Notes: generated by a model from the letters alone, not told the origin. A stretch of DNA of 32,497 nucleotides from Saccoglossus kowalevskii (GCF_000003605.2 NW_003151760.1:316463-348959); one strand, 5' to 3'. Shown: positions 7,771 through 19,548, counted from the first letter of the stretch. Numbers and translations are program-made.

Positions 7771-10700
7771 GTAATGAACTGATAACAACGTTCTGTGAAG
7801 TGATGGAACTGATAATCCACTTTAAGTGACTTCCTCACTTCCTGTCTTCTAGAAACAATCACCCACTCATCTTGTAATTCACATATTTTAATTGATGGTA
7901 TTGCATGTTGTTTCTTCTCTCCACTGTAAATATTGCTGTGTCACTGGAGTTTAGCCCTTTTTTAACTGGCTGCCAAAAAATTCTCATCTCATCTCTTCGA
8001 GCAAAGTTAATATTAATGAATCCAATATATTTAAAACTGCCAAATGAGTACCGTTTAAAAAACAAATGAAATAGGAATTCTGCTAAGTAGCTTGGTGTTA
8101 GTTTTAGATATTGATTGTTCGGTCTAATTGATGTTGCACATGCTTTCTGTTTTTCCAGCCAATCGTCCTGCGAATGTGCACGACTGCACTGGAATTCCAA
8201 TCATATTTATAGCTTGTCAATAAACAAGATGGGAAAAATGTACAACTTTATTTTAAAAGCAAGTCTGAGTTTTAGCTCTCTAGACTTTTCTTCATCTACA
8301 ATATTTTTTGTTTATTGACTTTTACAACGATTTATTACGAGTATGGATTTTTTTAAAGTTTACATTGGTTTATTTACATCATCGTAGCATCTGTAAACAG
8401 TTTTAAGTATTGGCAATTCTCCAGTATCCATACCAATATAGCGCCTCCTGACTAGGATAATACTGGAATAGTCATTACATTTTTAGTTTTATTATAGTGG
8501 ATTGCCTTTGTTTATAATATATAGTTTGTTATTTTTTCACAATTCTGGATCTTGTGAAGGAGCAATACTTTGATTGTCTTGAATGCTTTGTTATTGCATA
8601 TAAAAGTATTGGTGAAAATCTCCAACTCAAGTCTTATAAAGGACAGTTTGAAGATCAAAACTTATCTACTTTGAAATTAAAAAGTAATGAAAGATGTCAT
8701 TTCAATCTAAGATTTGTTGATTCCATTCAACCAGTACGTCTTTTACGTCAATATGACGCACCACAGATCATTGACGTTTCGTGCTGCAACTTGTGCTTAT
8801 TTTCTGGGGCATCATTGACACAGGAGAAAATTAATATAGTGATCTTAGAAATTTGTAATAATATGAAATTAACATTTTATTAAAACATAATAAGTGTAGA
8901 AACGAATGAAGTCAGGTGTCACAACAGTTTAGTTTGTGCCTTCAATAGCTCCGTACAGCCACATACAATGTTTATTTTATTATTACTGTGGTGTCGGGCC
9001 CAATAAACACGCAGACAACAGGTTCGGAATACAAGCAAGGTTTACTTGTGTGTAATAACTAACAGAACTCACAAAGATGGCAGCCCTGTCCCAGAATCCC
9101 ATCTGTTGCTAAGCAACCCAACTGATGGCGGGAATATGGCCATGCAAAGTACGGTATATGTTTATACTATTAATGCTCAGACACAACAATTACCTCTTTC
9201 CTCAACAGTCACCAAGGTAACTAACTTGTTTTTTGGCATCCCATTGTGATTCCTACAAAATCAGTTTTGTTAGAGAGCATACTGATTTGAACCCTATTAC
9301 ATTTTTTGTATTTTTCCCGCCAAAATATTGTTGTTGTAATTTTCTGTAATTCTGTATTATGCAGTATGAACTATATCTGATGTTTCATTGAATTGCCAGC
9401 AAAAAACAATGAAATGATTGCCTCACTGCATTCTCTTGAGAATGCTTAAACCAAGTGTAACCCATCTTGACTATAAAACTTCCTACCAACATGTGTTCAG
9501 AATGTTCTATTGGTGTACTGTATGTATGGTTGAAAACTGTTTGTCAAAATTTCAGAGTCAAATTATAATAACACAAATAAGAGAGGGAACATGCGTGTGA
9601 TCAAGTGTGTATTTATTGTACAACAAAAACACAAATATGGTATACTGTTTGTTATAAACTATTTTCGAAAGTCTATACATGGTTAACACCTCAAAATGAT
9701 AGAATTTTCCATGTTGCGTCGGACTGTGTTGATGAGAAAAAAAATCATGTAGTGGTGTTCTAATTTTAAAAACAGGCATTGGACAGTTGTCTGTAAGGCA
9801 CATTGCTAACTGACTAGCAAATTTACTCACTAACGTACACACTACATTGAGGTTTGTAAGTTATATGCAGGGGTAGTAAATGATGATAGCTGTGATTTGT
9901 ATCACTTAAGTAGACCTCTATATTTTCTCACTGCATCCATTTGAAAATGTTTATCATTAACCAATTCTAATGCAGTCTTGTAGTTAAGATATACCTCGTA
10001 GTTAATATTTTACATAAATTATTCAGTGAATTTGTATGCCACCAATCAAGGATCAAGATCTGTTTGTATTATGTCATTTATTAACATATATGAATAATAA
10101 AGTACGGTAGGTTTGATGGTGAAATGTCAGTCTTATTCTCAGAAATTGTCTTGAGTTGGTAGAGCAGCATGTTAATACAACCCAGTTGAACTTTGAATTT
10201 AGTATATTAACTGTATATCTCTTACAAATAAAATTTAAAAAAAACTGTTCAACTCTTGTCGTGATAGATGTTGTGCATGATACATGAGATGCCAAAATTT
10301 AAAAACAATTTAAAACATTATCATACATCTACATGTATTCTTTGAGTTTATTGCATTGAATTGTCTTGCCTAAATGTTCTAAAATAGAATGGTTTCCATT
10401 GAACTGATCTAAAAGATGATAATAAAAATTATGGCTGTTCTGTTATTACTTAGTGAGTACATCATTTTTGGCTTCATCTTCTTTTTGAGACAACTTCATT
10501 ATGCTTATATTAATTTGTTCAACAATATACCGTATTTGATCTATTAAAATTGTATCTCTACTAGAAGCACATATAAACCAAAAATTACATAGGCTGTATA
10601 CTTAATAATTAAAATATTACTTATTTTGACCATAGGCACATCTCTGTAATTTATATAATTGCATACACTACTAATAGAGGAAATACAGTAATGTTACTTC

Positions 10701-10802
10701 ACATTTACTGGTAGATGTCAGAATAGAACATAGTGCATTTGTACAACCAGTCATTATTTTCATATTTGCTCCTTGTATTTATCGCATTAGGCATAAATTC
10801 AG
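7771..10802. other. Non-coding stretch, no convincing gene
   Basis: Open frames here are short. The longest (8554-8883, 109 codons) begins at GTG and matches no domain I know. A relatively GC-rich patch at 8981-9130 (GTCGGGCCCAATAAACACGC and on) could be a retroelement end, but no paired LTR is visible. The rest is AT-rich and unannotated. Confidence 0.45.
8216..8319. repeat. 104-bp segment with perfect 12-bp terminal inverted repeats
   Basis: GTCAATAAACAA (8216-8227) and its exact reverse complement TTGTTTATTGAC (8308-8319) bracket 80 bp. It could be a tiny MITE, but no target duplication is evident. Confidence 0.35.
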
Positions 10803-10842
10803 GCACCCATTTTCAAGGTTAAAATTTCTAAAAATTGCCTTG
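10803..10842 (+). repeat. Short dispersed repeat, copy 2 (partner at 3064-3103)
   Basis: GCACCCATTTTCAAGG and the following AT-rich sequence match 3064-3103. Confidence 0.5.
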
Positions 10843-12889
10843 GTCTGTCAGAATTTGTGAAGAAAGAAATTAAAGGATATCAAGGCCTGCAGGTGAGACA
10901 TTAAAGTGAATGTTGAGTCCTGATTAGGGTCGCATGTTTTATTGTTTTTGCATATTCCATTTATTGCATTTAGGTCACCCATCGATTGTCGTTCCATCAA
11001 AATTGCATTGTGTATTTGCATCTCACATTTTAACCACCTACAGTGGTGATCTAAACTAGCATTGAAGAAACATGTACATGTACATCCTCATTTAACTTCT
11101 ATTACCGCCCATGTCTGCAAGATCATACAGTCTAATAATATGGATATACTGGTAATCTAATAAAAAATAAAAATGCCATGGCTGAGCTAGTCATCCATTT
11201 CAGTGGAATAGTGATTATATAAAAAATTAAAAAATAGCCTATTCAATCATCTGTGTGGAGGATTGAAAAACCTGATGAAAATGTGCAATGAACAGCACGA
11301 TAAATCTATGATGCAAATGCGATAATTGAGCTATGTGAATGCGATAGTTGGGTGTGCTAGCGCTAGAGAGAATCTCTTACAATTAATAAAACATACCGTA
11401 TATATATATACCGAATTCAGCTGATACCCCGCCCTTGGCGATCACATGGATTTGATTTTGTTTTAGAAAAGTAGAGACCAAAAGATCGCTTGGGCGATAT
11501 TTTGGCAGATACTGCAAAGCAGATATTGTCTGGAAAAATAACCCTGCGCTGATAAAAGTGGACGAAAAACAATTAAAATGGTTGGATCACCTATATTGTT
11601 TATTCTCTGTCTGTATCGCATTCCAGACAAAAATATATATATATATATATATATGGGGTGAAGTGAAATTTAATGTGTCTTCTATTACAATCATTTGATG
11701 GTACATGTATCTCTCAGAATATCAGCTGTTATTTTAAATCCACTATACCAAATCATCTTGATTTCAACACTCTGAGCACCAAAATCAACTGTTGTCTCCT
11801 CTCACAATATACAACCCACTAATTTTTTTTTTCAGATTTTTTTTCAGAATTTTGATGATTTCCAGTAACAAATAGGAAGTTTTGTCTATTTGGTCAACAA
11901 TTATCTAACAAATTCTATAATAATATATTCCAATAAGCAAATAAATTGCCACTGAAAGGATTAAACAATCTCTGAATCATTGAAATTCATTTTTGTCACC
12001 AATGGCAGCTGCAGCCAATAGAGAAAATAGCTTTCACATGCACAAGGCATGAACACAAAAAACAAACAAAATTGTCACCTGCTTAGCATTTTTCAGTGCT
12101 GATTTTTTTTTTTTAGAGTTAGCAATCACTATCTGTACTTTGTCCCTTGAAATCAAACACAATGTATAACCTTGTCTGTTAGCTTATTTCAACAGGAGTT
12201 CACTGAAGCATATATTTTGTTGTTTGTATAGCACAAAAGATGAATGAACAGCTGGTAGGGGTCTTAACTGTTGCTGGGAATATAGTGTTCTGTTAGTATA
12301 GGTGCATGGATGTAGTACGAATTTATTTGTTTTTATTTCACAGAATTTGAATAATCTGAATGTTTTTCTGAAATGTGATGGATCTATTTTTGTCCACTTC
12401 TTGCATGAAATAAGCAGTTTTACATTTCCCAACTTTTGAAAAAGAACTCATCTAATTTTTTTTCACTTTAGCCACAATACACTGTATAAAAATAAGTGTA
12501 ATAATGGAAAATTATGATTTTTGTCACATTATCAAGCCTGTTACAGCAAGCAGTGAATGTACCTTGAAGACTAACAATTATAATAAATCTGTGTCTCCTG
12601 TCATATTGGAGTTAATAAATAACAAACTCACTATTCTAAAAAAAAAAAGTCAAGATGTTTTTTGTAACTAAAAGGTTTACACTCATCTCAAACAAGTTAT
12701 TCCTTTTAAATCACATAATGATATTAATAGCTTTTGAACTTGACCCTGTGCACTAACTTAACAGTGGGTATTGAAAACGTGAAACATTTCATGTTAATTG
12801 TAGTAGGAGATAGAGGTGTTTTGATCAGAACCTGACTGCATGTAGAACAGAGTACTTATTAATTTAGGACGTTAAAGCCGCATAAAGAG
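10843..12889. other. AT-rich spacer upstream of GPCR2 with AT microsatellites
   Basis: Simple TA repeats lie at about 11399-11410 and 11633-11654, and poly-T/poly-A tracts at about 11823 and 12640. A minus-strand frame at 12184-12432 has no domain. No TATA box close to the GPCR2 start is convincing. Confidence 0.5.
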
Positions 12890-13966
12890 ATGCTTGCCAC
12901 TGTATTTTCCACTGAAATTTCTGGAGTGGTGATGGAAAACGACTCGCTTAATGATCCCACATGTCAGTCAATGTCCGTCACGGCTAACAATGCTTACTCT
13001 CTGTCTTTCTTGATCTTAATATGTGTGGGACTGATGGCCAACTGCGCTTTTGTGTTCGTAATTTACAAAGTGAAGTCCATGAGAACTCAGCACATCAACT
13101 ATTACCTACTGAATCTAGCTGTTGCCGATTCCTCCTTCCTGATCATCCTGGGTTTTTACGACGTTTACCAGTTGCAGTATTCGGATGTTCACGTCGTCAA
13201 TCTGACGTGTCTCGCCACTTTTGTGGTGTGTGTGCCACAATTCACCGCCATGTTTATTATAACTAGTATCAGCATTGAGAGGTACTTTGCAATATGCAAA
13301 CCACTGCAGGCGAAGACAACCAGCTCTTTGACCAGAGCCAAAAAGTATATTGCTGGAACGTGGGGATTGGGCCTGCTGTTTGCCTTGTGTGTCTTGTTGC
13401 TATGCTTATTTAACACCACTGACTATGCCATTTTTGTTGTGATGCTTGTTTTCCAAATGGCCCCCTTTTTTATCACGCTGGTGATCGTGTCCGTTTTGTA
13501 TTCCTTGGTGGCTAGAAGTTTGAAGAAACGATCCAAAGAGTTTGGAAATTCCATCAATACCGAAAGACATAACTCACGAATGAAAGAAACTAGACGCCTG
13601 GTGCGAACTCTGATTCTGACAACGGTCATCTTTTTTATTCTGGTTTTCCCTGACCAATTGATCTATTTCCTGATTATGTTGGATCAGTTTGACGTCATTC
13701 AAATAACTTGTCATCGTGCCCGGGAAATGATGTATTACTTTGGTCACTCACTGTTATTGCTAAACTCCACCATCAACCCGTTCATCTACACCTTTGTGAG
13801 TTCTCGGTATAGAAATGCTTTCAAGGAAGCATTTACGTTTAAATCCTGTCAAATCTCGATTCGAGATGTTTCCCACATTGAGGGAGCCTCGTCTCTTGAT
13901 TCTAATGTCATTGGGAGAGTTAATGTTTACACACAGTGTAGTTTTACAGATTTTGAAAATAAATGA
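12890..13966 (+). CDS. GPCR2: orphan class A (rhodopsin-like) receptor, 358 aa, single exon
   Basis: Seven hydrophobic helices with N51 (1.50), D80 (2.50), C107 at the top of TM3, ERY 130-132, W158 (4.50), F248 (6.44), P254 (6.50) and NPFIY 296-300. Position 6.48 is V252 and 6.51 is D255. C172, only 14 residues after W4.50, is the likely partner of C107. Loop 2 is tiny (W158 to Y204 is 46), and the TM5 proline P192 lies 12 residues before Y204 instead of the usual 8. C25 (N-terminus) and C274 (loop 3) could form a second disulfide. N17, N104 and N175 are glycosylation sequons. An in-frame TAA at 12860 makes Met1 the first Met, but Met15 (12932; G at -3, G at +4) aligns better with the GPCR3 start. 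Closest to GPCR3, next downstream on the same strand. Ligand unknown; no D3.32, so not an amine receptor. Confidence 0.94.
   Translation: MLATVFSTEISGVVMENDSLNDPTCQSMSVTANNAYSLSFLILICVGLMANCAFVFVIYKVKSMRTQHINYYLLNLAVADSSFLIILGFYDVYQLQYSDVHVVNLTCLATFVVCVPQFTAMFIITSISIERYFAICKPLQAKTTSSLTRAKKYIAGTWGLGLLFALCVLLLCLFNTTDYAIFVVMLVFQMAPFFITLVIVSVLYSLVARSLKKRSKEFGNSINTERHNSRMKETRRLVRTLILTTVIFFILVFPDQLIYFLIMLDQFDVIQITCHRAREMMYYFGHSLLLLNSTINPFIYTFVSSRYRNAFKEAFTFKSCQISIRDVSHIEGASSLDSNVIGRVNVYTQCSFTDFENK
13958..13963 (+). promoter_or_regulatory. AATAAA overlapping the GPCR2 stop codon
   Basis: The last two sense codons, AAT and AAA, form a canonical poly(A) hexamer immediately before TGA. If used, the 3' UTR would be only about 10-30 bases. 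It may simply be chance codon composition. Confidence 0.2.
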
Positions 13967-15764
13967 TGAGACTTTTGAAAACATCATTATTCTACTAATT
14001 TTTCTTGAAATGTCATGATCAATCATCAGTATTCTTGATCCCATGTTGAGTGAAATTATTTGAACCAATTTTAAAAAAGTATCAGCTGCATGTAATAACA
14101 CCCACTTTTTGACTGCATTGATTTGTTTGATTATTAAGGTGGTTCTCTGGCATTAGTAACTGCTAGGTTTAGTTTTGTATTGTTCCCATCATTAGCCGGA
14201 CAATCCTGTATCAATGGGTGTGTGACTCAAATGTAATACACTAGCGCCCTCTAGGGTGTTGTGAATATTGTGATCGAGTCTAAGGTAATTTGATTTGAAA
14301 TTGAAGCTAATGTCAATCCAAACTTATTTTACACCCCTACTATTATCCATATTATCTTTTTATATACTCAAAAATTTGTTTTTTTAGTCAAAATCAACAT
14401 GGCTGATATACATGTACTAGATGTGTATATTGCCTGTGCGGTATCTATGACTACCAATGAACAGCAACTCGTACATCTAACATCACTAAACCATCAACAA
14501 ATCTGCGGAAGTCTTTTAAATCTTATAGCTCCACTGTCAGAGTGGAGCTGTTCATATAGGTGATTGTTTAAGATTTCAGTTCTTTGCTTTCCTAGTCACA
14601 GTCATACAGTGTTGGGTGTAATGAGCATGTATTCTTGGGATGGACATCCAGGCATTATCATCGCCTGTCAACCATCACAGTAAAAACAAAGGCCGAAAAC
14701 TCACAGAAAATGTTACTTTGGGATGGTTGTTGAGACTCCCCTGAATAGTGTAACTAGATTACCCCTGCATGTGTAACATGTTTAAACTTCAAAGTTGAGT
14801 TTGTAATTTCTCAAATTTAGCTATTTTCACCGGCTCTTCAACCGGCATTTCACAGCAGCTCGCAGAGAGCCCATAGAAATACATGGTACAGTAGTGCACG
14901 TCTTAGCAACGTGTAATGTCTTATGACGTTGCTCCGCCCCAATGATTCCACACATTAAAATTGATCATGCATCTCCAGATTCAATAGAAATAAATTTTCT
15001 TCTGTGGTTAGGAAGACGTTTCCAAGCTTTTATAACTTATACATTTCCATTGATACATTTATGCTTGATCAGTCGTAATTCTTTTATTTTTACATTTTAG
15101 AATATTATTTAGACGTATATTTAATGTTTAACTCAACCTACTTTTTTTCTCAGTTCAGCTGTCTCAATATTATCTGAAAATCACTCAAGTTTTGCTTGTC
15201 ATATTATCTAACAACAGATAACAATTGTAAATTCATTAATAAAATGGCATCTGTTTAAAGTTGATTGTGACAGAGCAGATGCCGTCATTAAACTGTCAAG
15301 CTTTTCTCATTAATTTGTCTGAATTGTGGTTTTAAAAATGATCCGGCACCACTCAGATCCAGTTATTTCAGAACAAACCTCTGACAGGTACATGTCCCTT
15401 GTGTTCTGTAATTGCTGTATAATGCAGTACCGGATTTGAATATTTTGTTGAAGGATCTGTTCTTGATTCCTCCAAGTTGCTTCACCATCGCGGAGTTTCT
15501 TCAGATTTGCACTTTTCAGTCACCTACATCAGCTGAATTCTATTTTAAGTCATGAGAATGGATTACGGGGACTGTCTGTATGTGTAGTATAGTCAGTTGA
15601 TGTATTTTATACAAATTCTCAACAAGATAATTTGGTATTTTGGTGTGTATGCATACATTGTAAGTACTTGATACTTCTTAGTCAGTATGTATTGAGTGGT
15701 TGTCGCTGTACATAATTGAGCTCATTTAATACTTTGTCTTGTTGTCCCACTCATCATTTATGAA
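13967..15764. other. Spacer between GPCR2 and GPCR3
   Basis: Apart from the hairpin at 14527-14549, no gene or clear repeat is seen in these 1.8 kb. Confidence 0.5.
14527..14549. mobile_element. Solo terminal hairpin of the element A family (element B)
   Basis: AGCTCCACT-GTCAG-AGTGGAGCT is a perfect 9-bp hairpin. Relative to element A (AGCTCCGCT/AGCGGAGCT), one base pair is swapped on both arms. The following bases TATAGGTGATTGT resemble the ATATGAGTGATTGTCC after the element A hairpin. No second end was found, so this is a truncated or decayed copy. Confidence 0.45.
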
Positions 15765-16829
15765 ATGAGATCTAATGACACAAGTGATGAAGACTCGTGC
15801 TCAGGTGTCTCAGTTACAGCAACGAACATCGTCTCTGTGTGGTACTTGTCGATGATCGCACTTGGGCTGCTTGGTAATGTTGCCTTCATTTACGTAGTCA
15901 TCAAAGTACCATCTATACGAAAAATGTGCATATACGTTCATCTGCTGAATCTAGTCATCGCGAATTCCTGTTTTTTGCTCGTAATGGGTCTCTACGACAC
16001 GTTTAAAATTCAGGATATGTTGAACACTGATAGTGCCTTCGGCTGTCTACCTACACTGTTAGTCTGTATTCCACAATTCACTGCCATGTTCGTGATTGCG
16101 AATATCAGTATTGAAAGATATTTCGCCATATGCCGACCTCTCTCATTGAGCTGCAGTTCTCAAGAAAAAAAGGGTATCGCTATATGCTGGGTTTTAGGAA
16201 TCTTGTTTGCCTTGGGTGTGACCTTACCTTGCTTGACCCACGCCGGTGAATCAATCGTTCTTATTGTTCTTGTCACCTTACAAATGTTACCGTTCTTCAT
16301 CACTCTGGTCATTGTTACTGTGCTTTATGCTCTTGTTATCAAACGTCTGAAAAAGCGTAACAGTGCAAGCAGCATTCTGAACTCTACATCACATCAAACC
16401 AACCGACTGAAGGAAACTCGTCATGTGACGAAATTACTTTGCGTGACCACGTTATTTTTTTTTCTTCTTGTTTTCCCCGACCAATTGATATGCTTCATAA
16501 TTGTGCTGGAATACGTGAATGTTATTTCCATGCCGTGCGATAAGACGAAACAAATCTTTTATTTCCTGAGTCATGGATTATTGCTGCTAAATGCGTCGAT
16601 CACTTCCTATATATACACTGTCGCTAGTTCGCAGTATAGGACTGCTTTCAAGCAAGCGCTCAAGCAGACTTTTAAGTGCAGTAACAGTAAAAGGCGCTAC
16701 TCAAAAAGTGAGGTCAGTGCTAGCAGCAGGACTTGCAGTGTGAGCACAATGACAACTGCATCCCTACGCATAGATGATTCTACCAGTCATGCTGGTCCTA
16801 ATATTGTATCTGACAACGCGACATTTTGA
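15765..16829 (+). CDS. GPCR3: divergent orphan class A receptor with a rewritten sodium pocket, 354 aa, single exon
   Basis: Framework residues N38 (1.50), C94, ERY 117-119, W142 (4.50), C156, F232 (6.44), P238 (6.50) and Y284 (7.53) are present. Position 6.48 is V236 and 6.51 is D239. Two core sites are altered: TM2 reads LNLVIAN, so D2.50 is N67 (codon AAT at 15963), and NPxxY reads TSYIY (280-284), so 7.49 is Thr and 7.50 is Ser. P176 is 12 residues before Y188, and loop 2 is short (W142 to Y188 is 46). C12 and C258 mirror the extra cysteine pair of GPCR2. N4 is a sequon, and the C-tail is rich in Ser/Thr and basic residues with C305 as a possible lipidation site. The ATG has G at -3. It is closest to GPCR2 (QFTAMF.IxxISIERYFAIC). 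With sodium-site and NPxxY residues changed together, signalling bias or loss of G-protein coupling is possible. Confidence 0.93.
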   Translation: MRSNDTSDEDSCSGVSVTATNIVSVWYLSMIALGLLGNVAFIYVVIKVPSIRKMCIYVHLLNLVIANSCFLLVMGLYDTFKIQDMLNTDSAFGCLPTLLVCIPQFTAMFVIANISIERYFAICRPLSLSCSSQEKKGIAICWVLGILFALGVTLPCLTHAGESIVLIVLVTLQMLPFFITLVIVTVLYALVIKRLKKRNSASSILNSTSHQTNRLKETRHVTKLLCVTTLFFFLLVFPDQLICFIIVLEYVNVISMPCDKTKQIFYFLSHGLLLLNASITSYIYTVASSQYRTAFKQALKQTFKCSNSKRRYSKSEVSASSRTCSVSTMTTASLRIDDSTSHAGPNIVSDNATF

Positions 16830-17024
16830 CTGAAAGTAACGATAACTGCAACCTAAGTGAAAAGTTGGGTGAGTGTGATAGGAACGATGGCAACTGATCA
16901 AGCAGAGTGTACAAGCAACAGAGCAGCATGGGAAATTAAATTCTAATTGTGTTGCTGATGTATACAGCATGGAAAGATTTAACAAAAATGACAATTTTTG
17001 GACAAGTTTCTGTCAAATTTGTAC

Positions 17025-17030
17025 AATAAA
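17025..17030 (+). promoter_or_regulatory. Probable poly(A) signal of GPCR3
   Basis: A canonical AATAAA lies 196 bp past the stop codon. No downstream GU-rich element was tested. Confidence 0.4.
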
Positions 17031-17458
17031 TTGCATACTTGTCAACCAGCATTTGTGCGAGTAGGATAGAAATCCTTCTGTTCAAACCGATATACATGTC
17101 ATGGGTGCCTGGAATAACATTCTAAATATAACATATATTTATTTCCCCAGCTGCTTGTTGTATTAAGTACAAGGTGCATTTAAAAAAAAATTTCCATGAC
17201 CACATATGTGATACATCAACAGAAGTGTTTATTGAACTGTGTTGTATTTTCACTCAGACAGGTGTGTACTCATACCTTGGTGATAATTTTGAATAAGTTT
17301 GCTCATGTACCCGTACTATGTATAGAATGTACGGGTACAAATATCACAGTCGCCATGTTGACTACAATATTTGATTCTACAAGATGGTAATTTTACATAC
17401 ATGTAGCACCATCTCTTGTATTTCTCAAGCTCAATATATATTACTGTCAAAAATTACT

Positions 17459-17635
17459 AATTTTCACTGGGTTAATATTTCACTGATTTACCATTTCAGG
17501 CATATTCAGTGGGTTTTAAATTCATGGTTTCATCATTTAGATAATGTGTTCTATGCTAAATTTTACATATTCACTGGGTTTTAATTTAGCACATTTTTCA
17601 GTCAGCGAAATAAGCAAAATCAAAACCCAGTGAAT
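17459..17635. repeat. CACTGGGTTTTAA-type foldback repeat
   Basis: TTCACTGGGTT-like words occur at about 17462, 17504 (one change) and 17570. ATTCACTGGGTTTT (17569-17582) is exactly inverted as AAAACCCAGTGAAT at 17622-17635, giving a 14-bp stem around a 39-bp loop. It looks like a decayed foldback or MITE-type repeat. Confidence 0.5.
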
Positions 17636-18340
17636 AATTAACCCTTTCACAGTATCGAAGGCTCTTGTTTGTCTTCACAAAAGTGGTGAGCATTTACTGT
17701 ACATGTACAATTTATCAAGTGCCTGTGAAAAAACAACAGTAGCATTGGCATGCCTGGTAATAATAATCAAATTACTGGTTGGTTTGTCTGTTTATTTCCA
17801 GCTAGTTTTTGCCTTTCAAGTCGTTTCATTTCGGGATTCTAATGGTTCAATCCAGTATCATCCATGTAGACTGTCTTTATACTATGAATCTGATGTACAT
17901 AGCCAAGTATTTAATTAAAGAATTTTTAAAGTGTTTTTTGAATAAACTGTTAGTACCATTTAATAACATGTCACAATTAATATTTCATATCACCCAGATA
18001 CCGATATTATCCATGTATGCATTCTGTTATCAGAAATTTATTAAAATTACACACTTTGGGACAATTAGAAGTTGAGAGCTATTGCCCTGGTTCTTGTCAA
18101 GTGGGTTTATGTATGACTTTTGACTTCATCTATAAACAATGTATATTTTACATCTGTCATGTACACATGTTGAAAATCAGATAAAATCTGATAACTATTA
18201 TAACCATAATATTTCTCGTCAAAATTGTGGTCCATTTTACACATATATGTTTTCCTTATGTTGAATCAAATGGACATCATTTCCTATTGGCAACAGATTT
18301 TAATCAAAATTTGTAAAGAAATTTATTTTGCACTTAATGG
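17636..18340. other. AT-rich spacer
   Basis: Only short open frames without domains (for example 17809-18075). Nothing is recognised. Confidence 0.45.
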
Positions 18341-18347
18341 GTTGAAG

Positions 18348-19541
18348 CAGAGGTACATTACTTGGGGTTTGCAACTATGGTGACATGATACCAAGATTCC
18401 GTTTCAATCTCGCTCTCGTCTAAGCGTTCAAACTCAGAAAAATTTGAATGCGCATGCCCGAGGTAACTAGGATATTTGGATGTCCAGTTGGATCAAAATA
18501 GCTGCTCACGATATGACGAATTACGATAACTATATTTTCTGTTCATTTTCGATGTATTACATTTTTTCACTATGAATGTGGTAATACATGAGTTATTAGT
18601 CCCTGTTCGGACAAAGTCCGAAAACGGGGACTTATAATTCAGTCTCCGTCTGTGCGTCCGTACGTCCGTCCGGAGTCATATCTCAGAATCCTATGGACCG
18701 ATTCCGTTTATTCTTTGCATGTGCCTAGTACCTTATGTGGGACATAAGCACATGCAGTGGTTTAGCGATTCGATTCAAAATGGTCGACTGGCAGCCATCT
18801 TGTTTTTTGAAAATGTTGTATTTTGGACATGCTTTGTCAGTTGTCATTCAAACTTGGTACATAGATTATACATGTTAGGTTACATGTCTATGACAATTTA
18901 TTTCGCAATTGGATCAAAGATGGTCGACTGGCAGGCATCTTGTTTTTGTTTTTTTATGCGGTATCTTGGAAGTGCTCTGTCAGTTTTCATTCAAATTTGG
19001 CACATACATGTACTTTATACATGTTAGGATGCATGTCCATTACAATTTGTTTCAAAATCTGGTCAAGGATGGCAGATTGACAGCAATCTGACTTTTTGGC
19101 CTTACTACTATATTTCCACAATTTATGTACCATTTTCATTCGTATTTGGCACATACATCATACATATCACAGTGTTTCATAATCAGATCAAAGATGGCCA
19201 AATAACGGCTGTTTTTATTTTTGGCTATATTACTACTACACAGAACACGTGTTTTGATGTAAATAAACAATCTGTTTTATACGCCACTTGGAACTAAAGT
19301 TTCAAGGACACGCTCGCGACATCCTCCTGCTTTAATATGACAAGCACAAGGAGAACTTTCAAAAATTTAACGGGGACTGTGTCATTTTCAATGACTTGTT
19401 GTTTTATTACATTAGCCTAAGTCATGTCAGAAGGTCGTAGCATCAGTCACGCTATCTACGAGATGAGACTTGAATGGGATCTTGGCATGATGTCACCATA
19501 GAGTACTATGCGCGTTGCAAACCCCAAGTAATGTACCTCTG
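18348..19541. mobile_element. TIR (hAT-like?) non-autonomous element, interrupted by element C
   Basis: The left arm (18348-18419), beginning CAGAGGTACATTACTTGGGG, is repeated inverted in the right arm (19459-19541), ending CCTCTG. The right arm differs by a 13-bp insertion after the GTTTGCAAC block and scattered changes. The flanks GTTGAAG (18341-18347) and GTTAAAG (19542-19548) look like a 7-8 bp target duplication with one mismatch. Ends of CAGAGG/CCTCTG with a duplication of this size fit hAT-type elements. There is no transposase frame. Most of the interior is a second, nested element. Confidence 0.6.
18598..19378. mobile_element. Hairpin-ended Helentron/pearl-like element (element C), nested in a TIR element
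   Basis: The left end is a 15-bp hairpin (18598-18632): outer arms AGTCCCTGTT/AACGGGGACT, a two-base A bulge, and an inner CGGAC-AAA-GTCCG helix. The right end repeats the outer arm as CGGGGACT (19371-19378). A GTCCGTACGTCCGTCCGG run follows the hairpin. The core has four diverged units marked by TGGTCGACTGGCAG-like words at 18781, 18921, 19070 and 19195 (spacing 140, 149 and 125). The build equals element A, but the core sequence is different. Short frames such as 18719-19027 come from the repeats. Confidence 0.65.
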
Positions 19542-19548
19542 GTTAAAG

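Noticed and set aside
8554..8883. Plus-strand frame of 109 codons
   Set aside because: The only start is GTG, no family is recognised, and no splice or regulatory support is seen.
8981..9130. Possible end of an LTR retrotransposon (GTCGGGCCCAATAAACACGC)
   Set aside because: No second LTR, primer-binding site or polyprotein was found nearby.
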